Shown here: positions 45,440 through 57,663 of the stretch, one piece after another
Numbering within the stretch: the first letter of the stretch is position 1
How the letters are laid out: every line of letters begins with the position of its first letter
Source of the DNA: Anastatus disparis
Taxonomy: Eukaryota > Arthropoda > Insecta > Hymenoptera > Eupelmidae
Length of the DNA stretch: 64,000 nt
Direction: 5' to 3'
NCBI GenBank assembly: GCA_017163975.1
Contig: JAFFSR010000347.1
Coordinates: forward strand, 6,810,001 to 6,874,000
Translations under genes and position numbers: made by a program
The notes under the pieces: model-generated
Database searches by the model: none
Seen by the model: the letters and a program-made list of their open reading frames with translations, nothing else
What the model was told of the DNA's origin: nothing

Positions 45440-46575
45440 CCGACACTGAAGTGGCTTTTGCTGATCAAATAAATGTTATCATCAGTTTGATCAACACCTT
45501 TATGCGTAGCGTAATCAATACTATAATATGTTTCAGTTTTTCCATTTAATAAATTTAATACTTTTTTATTTAAATTATTAATATCTTCATTATGAGGAGC
45601 TAATATAATTTTTTCTTTGCAACAATTTTTATTAATATTTGAATAAATTTTAGAACAAATATCGTTAGTTTGTAATTTGTTTGGAATTATGAAAGGGTTT
45701 ATTTTGCCATCACCAATTTGTAATAGAAATAAAGCAAATTTTTTATTTTTAGATCAAATATTTTTTGTTAATTTTAATATACTAAAAAATTGCCATAAAT
45801 ATGAACTTTTTAGTGTTTCTTCTCTAATTGAATTTCTATTTCCATGTTTAACAACTGGTAAAATTTATCGAAAATCACCACCTAAAATAATTAATTTTCC
45901 ACCAAAAAGAAAATTACTATTACAAACATCTTTTATGTATTATTAACTATTTCTAATGCTTTTTTTAGAATCATTGATGCTTCATCCCATATTATTATAT
46001 CAACTTCTCTTAATTTTTTTTTATCTGATTGTAATTCTAAAAATGCATTTTCAATTGTATTTAAACTTAAAGGTAATCTAAAAGTCTTATGACTTGTCAT
46101 TCCTTCAGGTAATAAAGTAGATGCAATACCAGTCCAAGCCATAGACAAAATTTTTTTAATATTGATATAAAATAAAATATTAAAGTCTTATATAAAAAAG
46201 TTTTTCCTGTTCCTCCAGGACCATCAATAAAATATATTTTTTTATTATCTTTTTCAGTTAAAATTTCAATAATTAATTTTTCTTCATCATTTAATTTATT
46301 ATACATTAATTTAAAATTTTTTTTGCTTTCTATTTCATCATGATGATTATTGTTTGAAGTAATTAAATTTGTTTTTGGTTCAGGTTAACTAAAATCTTTA
46401 CAAGACATATATTCATTAATAAAAATATTATGAAGTTCAAATAAAGCATTATTTTTTTTATTTTCATTAAAATCTTCAACAAAATAATTAGTAGTGGAGG
46501 TTGGCGCGCTTGCGCACAGGCGGCCTGCGGAATTTCCATTTTACCATGTTTGATGTCATTTATTCTTTTAAGCAA
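45440..46575 (-). pseudogene. Pif1-like helicase, Helitron type, degraded
   Basis: Minus strand. Walker A IDGPGGTGKT at about 46199-46228; Walker B IIIWDEASM at about 45974-46000; then LIILGGDFR, LPVVKHGNRNSI, SSYLWQFFSILKLT and LLQIGDGKINP at about 45700-45900, and IILAPHNEDINNLNKKVL near 45590. This order is that of the Pif1 helicase half of Helitron replicases. Several in-frame stops and at least two frameshifts are present. The Rep nuclease part and Helitron ends are not seen. An N-terminal piece at 46363-46575 is in yet another frame and includes a short GC-rich insertion (GGCGCGCTTGCGC, about 46503). Confidence 0.8.
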
Positions 46576-46985
46576 TAATTGTACATTTTATAAAATTTAT
46601 CATAAAATTTACTAACTTAATATGTTTTTTCTATATATTTAAAGTAAAAGCAGTAGGTGCAAACAATAAAAATGAGCACAGACTCTCTCCGTCTCACTCT
46701 TATACTCGCACATCAAGCATAAAAATCTACGTTGTGCTGTGCGACTCACAACGAAGATGGATATATGCGTATACTGTATCATAGTATACGAGTAATTTTT
46801 TATCCTCGTTACAAGTGGTACACTTGATTCATTAGATACCCATTATGAAATAATTCAAAGTAATAATCAAAACATTAAAAAACATTGATCTAATTTAAAA
46901 TATAAAAATTATAATGTTAAAAGAACATTTTGAATTTCAAATAATTTCAATGTATTAATGTGTTTTACTGTTTTACTTACCCACA
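46576..46985. other. unassigned spacer
   Basis: AT-rich with a slightly GC-richer segment near 46680-46765 (a TCTCCGTCTCACTCTTATAC run and an inverted GTTGTG/CACAAC pair). No gene seen. Confidence 0.45.
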
Positions 46986-48287
46986 CAGCATAAAAGATTG
47001 CTGCAAGGTTGCTGCAAGGTTTCATGAAAGTTTCGAAACTTCGCAGCAACCTTTCATGAAAGATTGCAGCAACATTTATATGTCCGCGCTAGAACCCGGT
47101 TGAAATATTTCTAAAAACCTCGCAGCAATCTTTCAGAAAACCTCACCGCAACCTTTCATGAAAACCTCACAGCAATATTTCAGGAAATGTAACAGAAACA
47201 TTTCAAGAAACCTCACAGAAATCTTGCGGGAAAAATAGCAAAAACATTTCCAGCAACCACACAGCAATTTTTCAGAAAATCTCACCGTAACATTGCAGAA
47301 AATCTCGTAGCAACCTTTTATGAGATATTGCAGCAACATTTATATGTCCGCGCTAGAACCCGGTTGAAATATTTCTAAAAACCTCGCAGCAACCTTTCAT
47401 GAAAACCTCGCAGAAACATTTCAAGAAACCTTGCAGCAATCTTTCATGAAAGGTTTCTCGTAATATTTCATGAAATTTTTCCCAAATTTTGCCGCGAACA
47501 ACGATCATACCCCACATAGCATGAAATATTGCAGTGAAACTTTCACTGAAATATTGTGCTGAAATATTGTCACAAGATTGCAGCAATCTTGTCTTAACAT
47601 TGCTAAGAGGTTTCATGAAACATTTCAGTGTGATATTGCTGCAAACTTGCTACAAGGTTACAGAAAATAATTCAAGCAATATTGCAAGGAACCTTTCACG
47701 AAAGGTTTCAGCGAGTTTTCCAGCAAGATTTGGGGAACTTTTCATGGAATATTGCAAGAAACCTTTCATGAAAGATTGCAGCGAGGTTCCTGCAAGATTT
47801 TAGAAACATTTTATGAAATATTGCAAGAAACCTTTCACGAAAGGTTTCAGTGAGGTTCCTAGCAAGATTTGGGGAACATTTTACGAAATATCGCAAGAGA
47901 CCTTTGATGAAAGGTTGCAGCAAGGCTCGTGCAAGATTTTAGAAACATTTTACGAAATATTGCAAGATACTTTTTATGAAAGGTTTCAACGAGGTTCCCA
48001 GCAAAATTTGATGAATATTTTATGAAATATTACGAGGTATCTTTTGTTAAAAGTTGCAGTAAGATTTCTGCAAGGTTTTTGACAAGATTTCTAAGATATC
48101 ACAAAAAATATTGCTACATACATTTCGCCAATGGTTATTACCATATTTTTGGCAATCTTTATAAAATATTCCAGAAAAGCGTTTCACAAAAAGTATCAGC
48201 AAAGTTTCATGAATAATTTCAAAATGAAATTGCAGCAAACCTTTCATAAACAGTTTCAGCAATAATTCCGCAAGTTTTTATAAAAAA
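46986..48287. repeat. degenerate foldback minisatellite
   Basis: Built from short alternating modules such as CTCGCAGCAACCTTTCATG and TTTCAGGAAA. Modules run in one orientation to about 47510 and in the inverse orientation (CATGAAAGATTGCAGCGAGG) from about 47520 on, so the block folds on itself. A longer direct repeat, TGTCCGCGCTAGAACCCGGT, occurs at about 47081 and 47348. The many 64-89 codon frames on both strands, rich in Phe/Cys/Ser/Arg repeats, arise from the modules and are not credible genes. Confidence 0.8.
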
Positions 48288-48640
48288 TTCTAAGAGCAGT
48301 CCAGATTCGCTGTTCTTGCCTTATATTTGGTTTCCTGTTATTTACTCAAGTATTTATTGCTGTAACTGTATTGTAAACGGGAAGTTGAGCGCAATAAGTA
48401 TGCTATTATTATAAATATTTATGCGTAGGGTAAAAAAATCCATCGAATTGTTATTGAAAAAAGTAAAGAACGCATAAATATTATAAACAAAACCTTTTTT
48501 TCAATATTCTCTACTTTTCTCAAAAACGATGCTGAGGAATATTTCTTCTTGTGCACAAATATTGATAATAATACTATTGCGCTCAACTAGTAATTTAAAG
48601 ATACAACGATTGATACTTAAGCAAATAAGAAAAACTTTAT
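48288..48640. repeat. foldback MITE, copy 2
   Basis: Same family as 44295-44637: AAGAGCAGTCCAGATTCGCTG at the left end, TTATTTACTCAAGTATTTAT, GAGCGCAATAAG, then inverse arm TTGCGCTCAAC and GATACTTAAGCAAATAAG. More diverged arms than copy 1. Confidence 0.78.
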
Positions 48641-49162
48641 CACACAAGGATAGAAAATCCTATATATATAATATTTATATAAATCTGTATGGGCGTGGGT
48701 TATAATTGATGTGAAAAATTCTATGTATATTAACGTGTGTGCATGCATGCAAATCGATATGAAATGTCCCATATGTATAAACTTGTGGCTGTACGTGCGT
48801 TCGAATGGACATAGAAAATTCCATGTTTATTAACGTGTGTGTGCATGCATGCGAATTGACATGAAATGTCTAAATATATAAACCTGTGTGTTTGTATGCG
48901 TTTGAATTAACATTAAAAATCCCATGTACATTAACGTGTGTGTGCATGCATGCGCAACGACATGGACTGTCGCATATATATATATAGACCTGTGTGTGCG
49001 AGCGTGCCCATCGACATGAAATATCCCATATATATATAAACCTGTATGTGCGTGCGTTCCAATTGACGTAAAAAATCTCGTGTTTATTAAAGTCTGTGTG
49101 CATGCGTGCAAATTGACATGAAGTATTCCATATATATATGTATATAAACCTGTGTGTGTGCG
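48641..49162. repeat. minisatellite, cluster 2
   Basis: Units of roughly 60 bp, each with GACATGAAATGTCCCATATAT-type core (shortest form GACATGAAATGTC), AAACCTGTGTGTG and GTGCATGCATGCG. It ends in GTGTGTGCG, where the 8-kb foldback element is inserted. Cluster 3 (from 57133) is its continuation. Confidence 0.8.
49154..49162. repeat. target-site duplication, left copy
   Basis: GTGTGTGCG immediately left of the inverted terminus ACGTCTATTACG; the same 9 bp lie at 57133-57141. Because the site is a GT-rich minisatellite, the exact duplication length is slightly ambiguous. Confidence 0.6.
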
Positions 49163-49199
49163 ACGTCTATTACGCTGGCACAGCCACTAGACAACGCCA

Positions 49200-50830
49200 C
49201 TACCTAACCAATGCCATATTTTGTTGCTAATTTGTTGCTAATTTGTTACGCGAAAATCAATTTTGTTGCTCTAGCCGTTCCCAAGAAACACGGGCCGTGC
49301 TAGCGCAAGTCTTACGCTAGCAAGGCCACTGCTGTAACTCTTATTCTAATTAAGATATTTTAACTATTCGAACGGCATAATTTGTTGCTAATTTGTTGCT
49401 AAATCATGATATTTTCCAAAATTTGAAAACAATAGTATTTGACCCTAATACCGACATCAGGCCCAGTTGAATTTCAAGAAATCAGTTATTTTTCAGGGTA
49501 TGACTAAAACTAAAAAGTAATAATTTGTTGCTGATTTGTTGCTGATGATTCCACCTTGAAACAATTTTTTTGCTCCAGCCGTTCCCGAGAAACACGGGCC
49601 GTGCTAGCGTAAGTCTTACGCTAGCAAGGCCACTGCTGTAACTGTTATTCTAATTAAGATATTTTAACTATTCGAACGGCAGAATTTGTTGCTAATTTGT
49701 GCTGAGAGAATTTCCAAAATTCGAAAAAAGAAAACCGAACCGACACAGGCCCAGTGAATTCGAAACAGTTTTCAGGGAGACAAACGTAATAATTTGTTGC
49801 TAATTGGTTGCTGAAAGATGATGTTTTCCAAAATTCGAAAACAATAGAATTGGACCCTAATACCGACATCAGGCCTAGTTGAATTTCAAGAAATCAGTTA
49901 TTTTTCAGGGTATGACTAAAACTAAAGAGTAATAATTTGTTGCTAATTTGTTGCTGAAAGATGATGTTTTCCAAAATTCGAAAACAATGGTATTTGACCC
50001 TAATACCGACATCAGGCCCAGTTGAATTTTAAGAAATCAGTTATTTTTCAGAGTATGACTAAAACTGATGAGTAATAATTTGTTGCTAATTTGTTGCTGA
50101 TAATTCCACCTTAAAACAATTTCTTTGCTCCGGCCGTTCCTGAAAAACACGGATCGTGCTAGCGTAAGTCTTACGCTAGCAAGGACACTGCTGTAACTTT
50201 TGTTCCAATTAAGATATTTTAACTTTTCGAACGGCATAATTTGTTGCTAATTTGTTGCTGAAAGATGATATTTTCTAATATTCGAATACAATAGTATTTG
50301 ACCCTAATACCGACATCGGGCCCAGTTAAATTTCAAGAAATCAGTTATTTTTTAGGGTATGACTAAAACTAAAGAGTAATAATTTGATGCTAATTTGTTG
50401 CTGAAAGATGATGTTTTCCAAAATTCGAAAACAATGGTATTTGACCCTAATACCGACATCAGGCCCAGTTGAATTTTAAGAAATCAGTTATTTTTCAGAG
50501 TATGACTAAAATGGATGAGTGATAATTTGTTGCTAATTTGTTGCTGATAATTCCACCTTGAAACAATTTCTTTGCTCCGGCCGTTCCTGAGAAACACGGA
50601 TCGTGCTAGTGTAAGTCTTACGCTAGCAAGGACACTGCTGTAACTTTTGTTCTAATTAAGATATTTTAACTTTTCGAACGGCATAATTTGTTGCTAATTT
50701 TTTGCTGAAAGATGATATTCCCTTAAATTCGAATACAATAGTATTTGATCCTAATACCGACATCAGGCCCAGTTGAGTTTCAAGAAATGAGGTATTTTTC
50801 AGGGTATGACTAAAACTAATTAGTTATTTC
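49200..50830 (+). repeat. satellite array, left orientation
   Basis: Units contain TAATTTGTTGCTAATTTGTT, AAATTCGAAAACAATAGTAT, GACATCAGGCCCAGTTGAA and, in some units, the palindrome GCTAGCGTAAG-T-CTTACGCTAGC (four copies, near 49298, 49599, 50157 and 50605). Sub-units of about 140 and 300 bp alternate. Confidence 0.85.
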
Positions 50831-50849
50831 AATTAATTACTAATTAGTA

Positions 50850-51456
50850 TTTCTGCCGCCCAGCATTTGCTGCATGATATAATACATCTCGGCAGCAACG
50901 AAATGAGAGTATAAAAATGACATATTACGTTAATAAAGCTTTTCAAATCTAACTTTTCATAAATTTTGGATTTCAAAAGTTTTTAGATAAGTTCTTTTAT
51001 GTTTAAAAGTCGAAAGATATAAATAACATATTAACGAATTTTTAAATGCATAGCATTCATTGAATTATAATGTGTTTGACAGGTTATGACTAAATAAGTT
51101 CTATTGTAAAAACCAAAAAAAACATATTCAAATTAAATTTTTTTGTCCAAACCTTGGGCGAAATTTATATATAGATTTGTTTTAATTGTAACTATAGATT
51201 TTTACAATTTTATTATGTATTCTATTAGTACAAAATAATTATATTATATATATTTGATTCGAATTCATAATTGTAATTTAAATAGTAATGGATTTAAGTA
51301 AGAATTGCTAAGTTTATAATACGAGCTTACATCTCCACCAATGGTTATGGTTAGGTCAAGTTCTGTTTCTTCGCAACGTTTTCTTCGCGAGAGATTTTTT
51401 CTCTTAAAGCGTGGGAGGTGCGAACAGGAGGCGTATGAGTTGTTTTAGCTATATAA

Positions 51457-51511
<55 letters not shown>

Positions 51512-52304
51512 GTATCAGGTATTCGGCGTTGTATGTGCAAAGCTAGTTAAACGGGTATTGAGGTTACATACATTTTAATTCGTAGCACAACTATATTCAG
51601 TTTGCTATACTTCACATTAAAAAATATAAATGATTCCATACCTCACATGGTGACGTATGGAGTCATCTATACGTCACACTACAAGGTAGTAATTAGCTCT
51701 GAAGCGATCGTCGAAGTCGTAAAATTGGTTAGTTTAATCGGCGTGTTTTGTTTTTTCTTTTCACAATTTGTCCTTTAAAAAATTGATTAATCATACAAAA
51801 AAATTAGTGCAAATAATGAAAAAAAATTAGTACAAATAACAACAAAATTATGATTATAGTGAAAGTAAGACAGTGAAAAAAAACATTAATTATAAAATGT
51901 GCGTGATATGCGTGGTCAGCTTGTCAAATTTGTGACATATCAATGACGGTTCCGCAGACGATCCGCGTCTACACTGTTACCATACGTTTATTCAAATTCA
52001 AATCAAAAGAAAGAAGGATAGCGAATTCGCACATTTATAATTTGATAGTCCCTCATACCTGCTACAACGACATAGAATCATCTACGCCATTTGGGAGTAA
52101 GAAGGATTAATACGGGGCGAATTTGTTACTCGAACCGCAGTCAATCTCGGGCGCGCTTTGCGAGACCCTCTTTTTTCTAACTCTAACTCTTTCTCTCTCT
52201 CTTTCTCTTATAAATAAAAGAACTAGTGCATCTGCTATTCATTCCTGCCGCTGCCAGCCAGTAGTACCCCACTCGCTCGTGCAGCAAATACTGGGCGGCA
52301 GAAA
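50850..52304. mobile_element. nested 1.46-kb element with TIRs and TA duplication
   Basis: TTTCTGCCGCCCAGCATTTG at 50850 and its near-perfect inverse at 52279-52304 (one mismatch over about 25 bp), flanked by TA on both sides (50848-50849 and 52305-52306). Array sequence resumes right after it (CAAATACTATTGTTTTCGAA). The interior has a (TA)n tract at about 51467-51508, CT-rich runs near 52190 and no transposase frame. TA duplication suggests a Tc1/mariner-superfamily MITE. Confidence 0.7.
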
Positions 52305-52387
52305 TAAACTAAACTTGATTCAAATACTATTGTTTTCGAATTTCGGAAAATGTTATCTTTCATCGACAAATTATGCCGTTTGAATCG

Positions 52388-52535
52388 TTAATAGTACATT
52401 ACGATCCACGTGCTCTAAGTGGTCCTTTTTAACACGGCGCGCAGTTAGCACCCGAGCGCAGCGAGGGTGCTAAGCACGTCATGTGAGAGGACCACTTCGA
52501 GCATACAAATCGTATATTATTTTATAGCACGTGTG
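52388..52535. repeat. small foldback element with GC-rich core hairpin
   Basis: Outer arms AATAGTACATTACGATCCAC... GTGGTCCT (52388-52435) pair with AGGACCAC...ATCGTATATTAT (52488-52535). The core is TTAGCACCC-GAGCGCAGCGA-GGGTGCTAA (about 52445-52474). Same plan and same lead AATAGTAYATTA as at 8422-8557, but different stem sequence. Confidence 0.75.
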
Positions 52536-53292
52536 AGATAAATCCACCACACGTAATCTATACTATAGAAAATAAATTTCAACGAAATCTATACGCTCCA
52601 CGAATGATAATTCGTAAATAAAAACGAACGCTATATATCAACAAAACTATGCACTCTACGAACGATAATTCGAAAAAAAATGAAAATTATATACATTATC
52701 AAAACCAAACCCTTCACAAACAAATAAGAAAAGTAAAAACGATTTCAAAAGCATTGTTAGAGTGTGAAATTATATTGATAATTATTAATATCACTGATAT
52801 TTTATTAATAATTAAATACAATATGCTAACAAACTCTTGCCGATTATTCAGATTTATGTATACATAAGTCAGACAAAGCGAAACATCTAGTTCATTTTTC
52901 ATATATGCATCTCTCTCTTTCTCATCGTTAGGCTGTGTACACTGTACACGCATGCGCGCTCACAGAGGTTTTATATATTTCGACAACTCACGGCACAATA
53001 AGAATTTATAAACTATAGTTTTCGTTTTCTTGATGCTTTTATTTCTTTATTGAGGTATTTATATTTTTTGGTTAGTTCTCTACGTGTTATTATAGGTGAA
53101 AAGATATTTCTACGTATTAATAAACGTACAAAGAGTGATTGTGACGCGTGATTTCGATATGATTACTTTTTCGAACAGTATAATAAAGTGTGAAATATAT
53201 TACAGTAGTACTTTTTTACACAGTTCAAAAAAGTTGTACTTAGCTCCCGCTAAATGGTGTAGAAAACGCGGATTGAGCTCACGCAGTGCTAT
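52536..53292. other. AT-rich spacer inside the 8-kb element
   Basis: No credible gene; two near-identical ACGAACGATAATTCG-type motifs at about 52596 and 52657. Frames of 70-79 codons on both strands lack any family features. Confidence 0.45.
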
Positions 53293-53388
53293 AATAGTAC
53301 ATTATTAACCTGGGGTGGAAAGGCTAGATTTACGTAACGAGTTTCGTCAAACAGCCTTTACACCAGAGGTTAATAATGATTTTTTTCG
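53293..53388. repeat. small foldback element, variant without GAGCG core
   Basis: ATAATAGTACATTATTAACC at 53291 leads into TGGGGTGGAAAGGCT, matched inversely by AGCCTTTACACCAGAGGTTAA-type sequence ending TAATAATG (53353-53379). It shares the AATAGTACATTA lead with the elements at 8422 and 52388, but the loop is TTACGTAACGAGTTTCGTC. Confidence 0.65.
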
Positions 53389-53439
53389 CATGAGAGCCGA
53401 AAATAAGAAAAGAAGTTGCGATTTTAAGGTTAGAATGCG

Positions 53440-56400
53440 GAAAAATATCTTAATTAGAACCAGAGTTACAGCAGTGGCCTTGCTAGCGTAAGACTTACGC
53501 TAGCACGGCCCGTGTTTCTCGGCTGGAGCAAAAAAATTGTTGCAAGGTGGAATCATCAGCAACAAATTAGCAACAAATTATTACTCATCAGTTTTAGTCA
53601 TACTCTGAAAAATGCTTGATTTCTCAAAATTCAACTGGGCCTGATGTCGGTATTAGGGTCAAATACTATTGTTTTCGAATTTTGAAAAATATCATCTTCC
53701 AGCAACAAATTAGCAGCAAATTATTACGCATCAGTTTTAGTCATACTCTGAAAAATAACTGATTTCTTAAAATTCAACTGGGCCTGATGTCGGTATTAGG
53801 GTCAAATACTATTGTTTTCAAATTTTGGAAAACGACATCTTCCAGCAACAAATTAGCAACAAATTATTACTCTTTAGTTTTAGTCATACCCTGAAAAATA
53901 ACTGATTTCTTGAAATTCAACTGGGCCTGATGTCGGTATTAGGGTCAAATACTATTATTTTCGAATTTTGGAAAACATCATCTTTCAGCAACAAATTAGC
54001 AACAAATTATGCCGTTCGAATAGTTAAAATATCTTAATTAGAACAAGAGTTACAGCAGTAGCCTTGCTAGCGTAAGACTTACGCTAGCAGGGCCCGTGTT
54101 TCTCGGGAACGGCTGGAGCCAAGAAATTGTTTCAAGGTAGAATCATCAGCAACAAATTAGAAACAAATTATTACTCATAAGTTTTAGTCATACTCTGAAA
54201 AATAACCGATTTCTTAAAATTCAACTGGGCCTGATGTTGGTATTAGGGTCAAATACTATTGTTCTCGAATTTTGGAAAACATCATCATTTAGCAACAAAT
54301 TAGCAACAAATTATGCCGTTCCAAAGTTTCCGAATTTCGGAAAACATCTTTCAGCAACAAATTAGCAACAAATTATTACTCTTTAGTTTTAGTCATACCC
54401 TAAAAAAAACTGATTTCTTGAAATTCAACTGGGCCTGATGTCGGAATTACGGTTAAATTCTATTGTTTTCGAATTTTGGAAAATATCATCTTTCAGCAAC
54501 AAATTAGCAACAAATTCTGCCGTTCGAATAGTTAAAATATCTTAATTAGAATAACAGTTACAGCAGTGGCCTTGCTAGCGTAAGACTTACGCTAGCACGG
54601 CCCGTTTTTCTCGGGAACGGCCGGAGCCAAAAAATGGTTTTAAGGTGGAACTATCAGCAACAAATTAGCAAGAAATTATTACTCATTAATTAAAGTCATA
54701 CTCTGAATAATAACTGGTTTCTTGAAATTCAACTAGGCCTCATGTCGGTATCAGGGTCAAATACTATTGTTTTCGAATTTTGGAAAATATCATCTATTAG
54801 CAACAAATTAGCAATAAATCATGCCGTTTAAATCTTTAAAATATCTTAATTAGAACCAGAGTTACAGCAGTGGCCTTGCTAGCGTAAGACTTACGCTAGC
54901 ACGGCCCGTGTTTCTCGGCTGGAGCAAAAAAATTGTTGCAAGGTGGAATCATCAGCAACAAATTAGCAACAAATTATTACTCATCAGTTTTAGTCATACT
55001 CTGAAAAATGCTTGATTTCTCAAAATTCAACTGGGCCTGATGTCGGTATTAGGGTCAAATACTATTGTTTTCGAATTTTGAAAAATATCATCTTCCAGCA
55101 ACAAATTAGCAGCAAATTATTACTCATCAGTTTTAGTCATACTCTGTAAAATAACTGATTTCTTAAAATTCAACTGGGCCTGATGTCGGTTTTAGGGTCA
55201 AATACTATTGTTTTCAAATTTTGGAAAACGACATCTTCCAGCAACAAATTAGCAACAAATTATTACTCTTTAGTTTTAGTTATACCCTGAAAAATAACTG
55301 ATTTCTTGAAATTCAACTGGGCCTGATGTCGGTATTAGGGTCAAATACTATTATTTTCGAATTTTGGAAATATCATCTTTCAGCAACAAATTAGCAACAA
55401 ATTATGCCGTTTGAATAGTTAAAATATCTTAATTAGAACAAGAGTTTCAGCAGTAACCTTGCTAGCGTAAGACTTACGCTAGCAGGGCCCGTGTTTCTCG
55501 GGAACGGCTGGAGCAAAGAAATTGTTTCAAGGTAGAATCATCAGCAACAAATTAGAAACAAATTAGTACTCATAAGTTTTACTCATACTCTGAAAAATAA
55601 CTGATTTCTTAAAATTCAACTGGGCCTGATGTTGGTATTAGGGTCAAATACTATTGTTCTCGAATTTTGGAAAACATCATCATTTAGCAACAAATTAGCA
55701 ACAAATTAGCAACAAATTATTACTCTTTAGTTTTAATCATACCCTAAAAAATAACTGATTTCTTGAAATTCAACTGGGCCTGATGTCGGAATTAGGGTCA
55801 AATTCTATTGTTTTCGAATTTTGGAAAATATCATCTTTCAGCAACAAATTAGCAACAAATTCTGCCGTTCGAATAGTTAAAATATCTTAATTAGAATAAC
55901 AGTTACAGCAGTGGCCTTGCTAGCGTAAGACTTACGCTAGCACGGCCCGTTTTTCTCGGGAACGGCCGGAGCCAAAAAATGGTTTTAAGGTGGAACTATC
56001 AGCAACAAATTAGCAAGAAATTATTACTCATTAGTTGAAGTCATACTCTGAAAAATAACTGGTTTCTTGAAATTCAACTAGGCCTCATGTCGGTATCAGG
56101 GTCAAATACTATTGTTTTCGAATTTTGGAAAATATCATCTATTAGCAACAAATTAGCAATAAATCATGCCGTTTAAATCTTTAAAATATCTTAATTAGAA
56201 CCAGAGTTACAGCAGTGGCCTTGCTAGCGTAAGACTTACGCTAGCAGGGCCCGTATTTCTCGAGAACGGCTGCAGCAAAAAAATTGTTTTAAGGTAGAAT
56301 TATCAGCAATAAATCAGCAACAAATTGTTACTTATCAGTTTTAAACATACTCTGAAAAATAACTGATTTCTTGAAATTCAACTGGGCCTGATGTCGGTAT

Positions 56401-57060
56401 TAGGGTCAAATACTATTGTTTTCAAATTTTGGAAAACGACATCTTTCAGCAACAAATTAGCAACAAATTATTACTCTTTAGTTTCAGTCATACCCTGAAA
56501 AATAACTGATTTCTTGAAATTCAACTGGGCCTGATGTCGGTATTAGGGTCAAATACTATTATTTTCGAATTTTGGAAAATACCACCTTTCAGCAACAAAT
56601 TAGCAACAAATTATGTTGTTTGAATCTTTAAAATATCTGAATTAGAACCAGAGTTACAGCAGTGGCCTTGCTAGCGTAAGACTTACGCTAGCACGGCCCG
56701 AGTTTCTCGGGAACGGCTGGAGCAAAAAAATTGTTTCAAGGTGGAATCATCAGCAACAAATTAGCAACAAATTATTACTCTTTAGTTTAAGTCATACCCT
56801 GAAAAATAACTGATTTCTTGAAATTCAACTGGGCCTGATGTCGGTATTAGGGTCAAATACTATTGTTTTCGAATTTTGGAAAATATCATCTCTCAGCAAC
56901 AAATTAGCAACAAATTCTGCCGTTCGAATAGTTAAAATATCTTAATTAGAATAAGAGTTACAGCAGTGGCCTTGCTAGCGTAAGACTTACGCTAGCACTG
57001 CCCGTGTTTCTCGGGAACGGCTAGAGCAACAAAATTGATTTTTGCGTAACAAATTAGCAA
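53440..57060 (-). repeat. satellite array, right orientation, with 1397-bp higher-order repeat
   Basis: The left-array units in inverse orientation, with nine copies of the 23-bp palindrome GCTAGCGTAAG-A-CTTACGCTAGC. A block starting TTAATTAGAACCAGAGTTAC at 53449 is repeated at 54846, a period of 1397 bp with the same internal variants (for example TTTCTCGGCTGGAGC), so whole multi-unit blocks were duplicated. Confidence 0.85.
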
Positions 57061-57132
57061 CAAATTAGCAACAAAATATGGTAATGGTTAGGTAGTGGCG
57101 TTGTCTAGTGGCTGTGCCAGCGTAATAGACGT

Positions 57133-57663
57133 GTGTGTGCGTTCGAATTGACGTGAAAAATCCTATGTATATTAACGTGCGTGTGCATGCATGCGAATTG
57201 ACATCAAATGTCCCACACATATAGAGAAGCCTGTGATTATGAGTACGTACGAGTTGACATTAAATGTCCCATATATATATATATATATATATTTATATAA
57301 TCCTGTGTGTATTCGTGCGCATTGGCATGAAATGTCTCATATATATAAACCTGTATGTGCGTGCGTTTCAATTGACGTGAAAAATCCCATGTTTATTAAA
57401 GGCTGTGTGCATGCATGCTAGTAGACATAAAATGTCCTATACATATAAGCCTAAGGGTACTCGGATGGGTGTGTGCGCGTTGTCATGAAATGTACCACAT
57501 ATTTAGAAAACCTGTACTTATGAGTACGTTCTAGCTGACATGAAATGTCCCATGTATGTATGTATGTATGTATGTATGTATGTATGTATGTATGTATGTA
57601 TATACATATATATAAACAAAAAAATTTACGGGTCTACGGGTGCAAGTTGACATGAAACGGACC

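Larger units (their letters stand above)
49163..57132. mobile_element. 7.97-kb non-autonomous foldback (MULE-like) element
   Basis: Left terminus ACGTCTATTACGCTGGCACA and its inverse at 57113-57132; inverted identity continues through GCCACTAGACAACGCCACTA and TTTGTTGCTAATTTGTTGC. Apparent 9-bp duplication GTGTGTGCG on both sides, as for Mutator-like transposons. Between the termini are two satellite arrays in opposite orientation (about 49200-50830 and 52310-52385 plus 53440-57060) and a central region with nested insertions. No transposase is encoded, so mobility would need a helper. Confidence 0.72.

Noticed and set aside
46986..48290. Several 64-89 codon frames on both strands
   Set aside because: All are repetitive products of minisatellite modules such as CFCEVFMKGCCEVF.
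52123..52383. 86-codon plus frame within the 8-kb element
   Set aside because: Crosses a CT-rich run, the end of the nested TIR element and array sequence; not a unit of selection.
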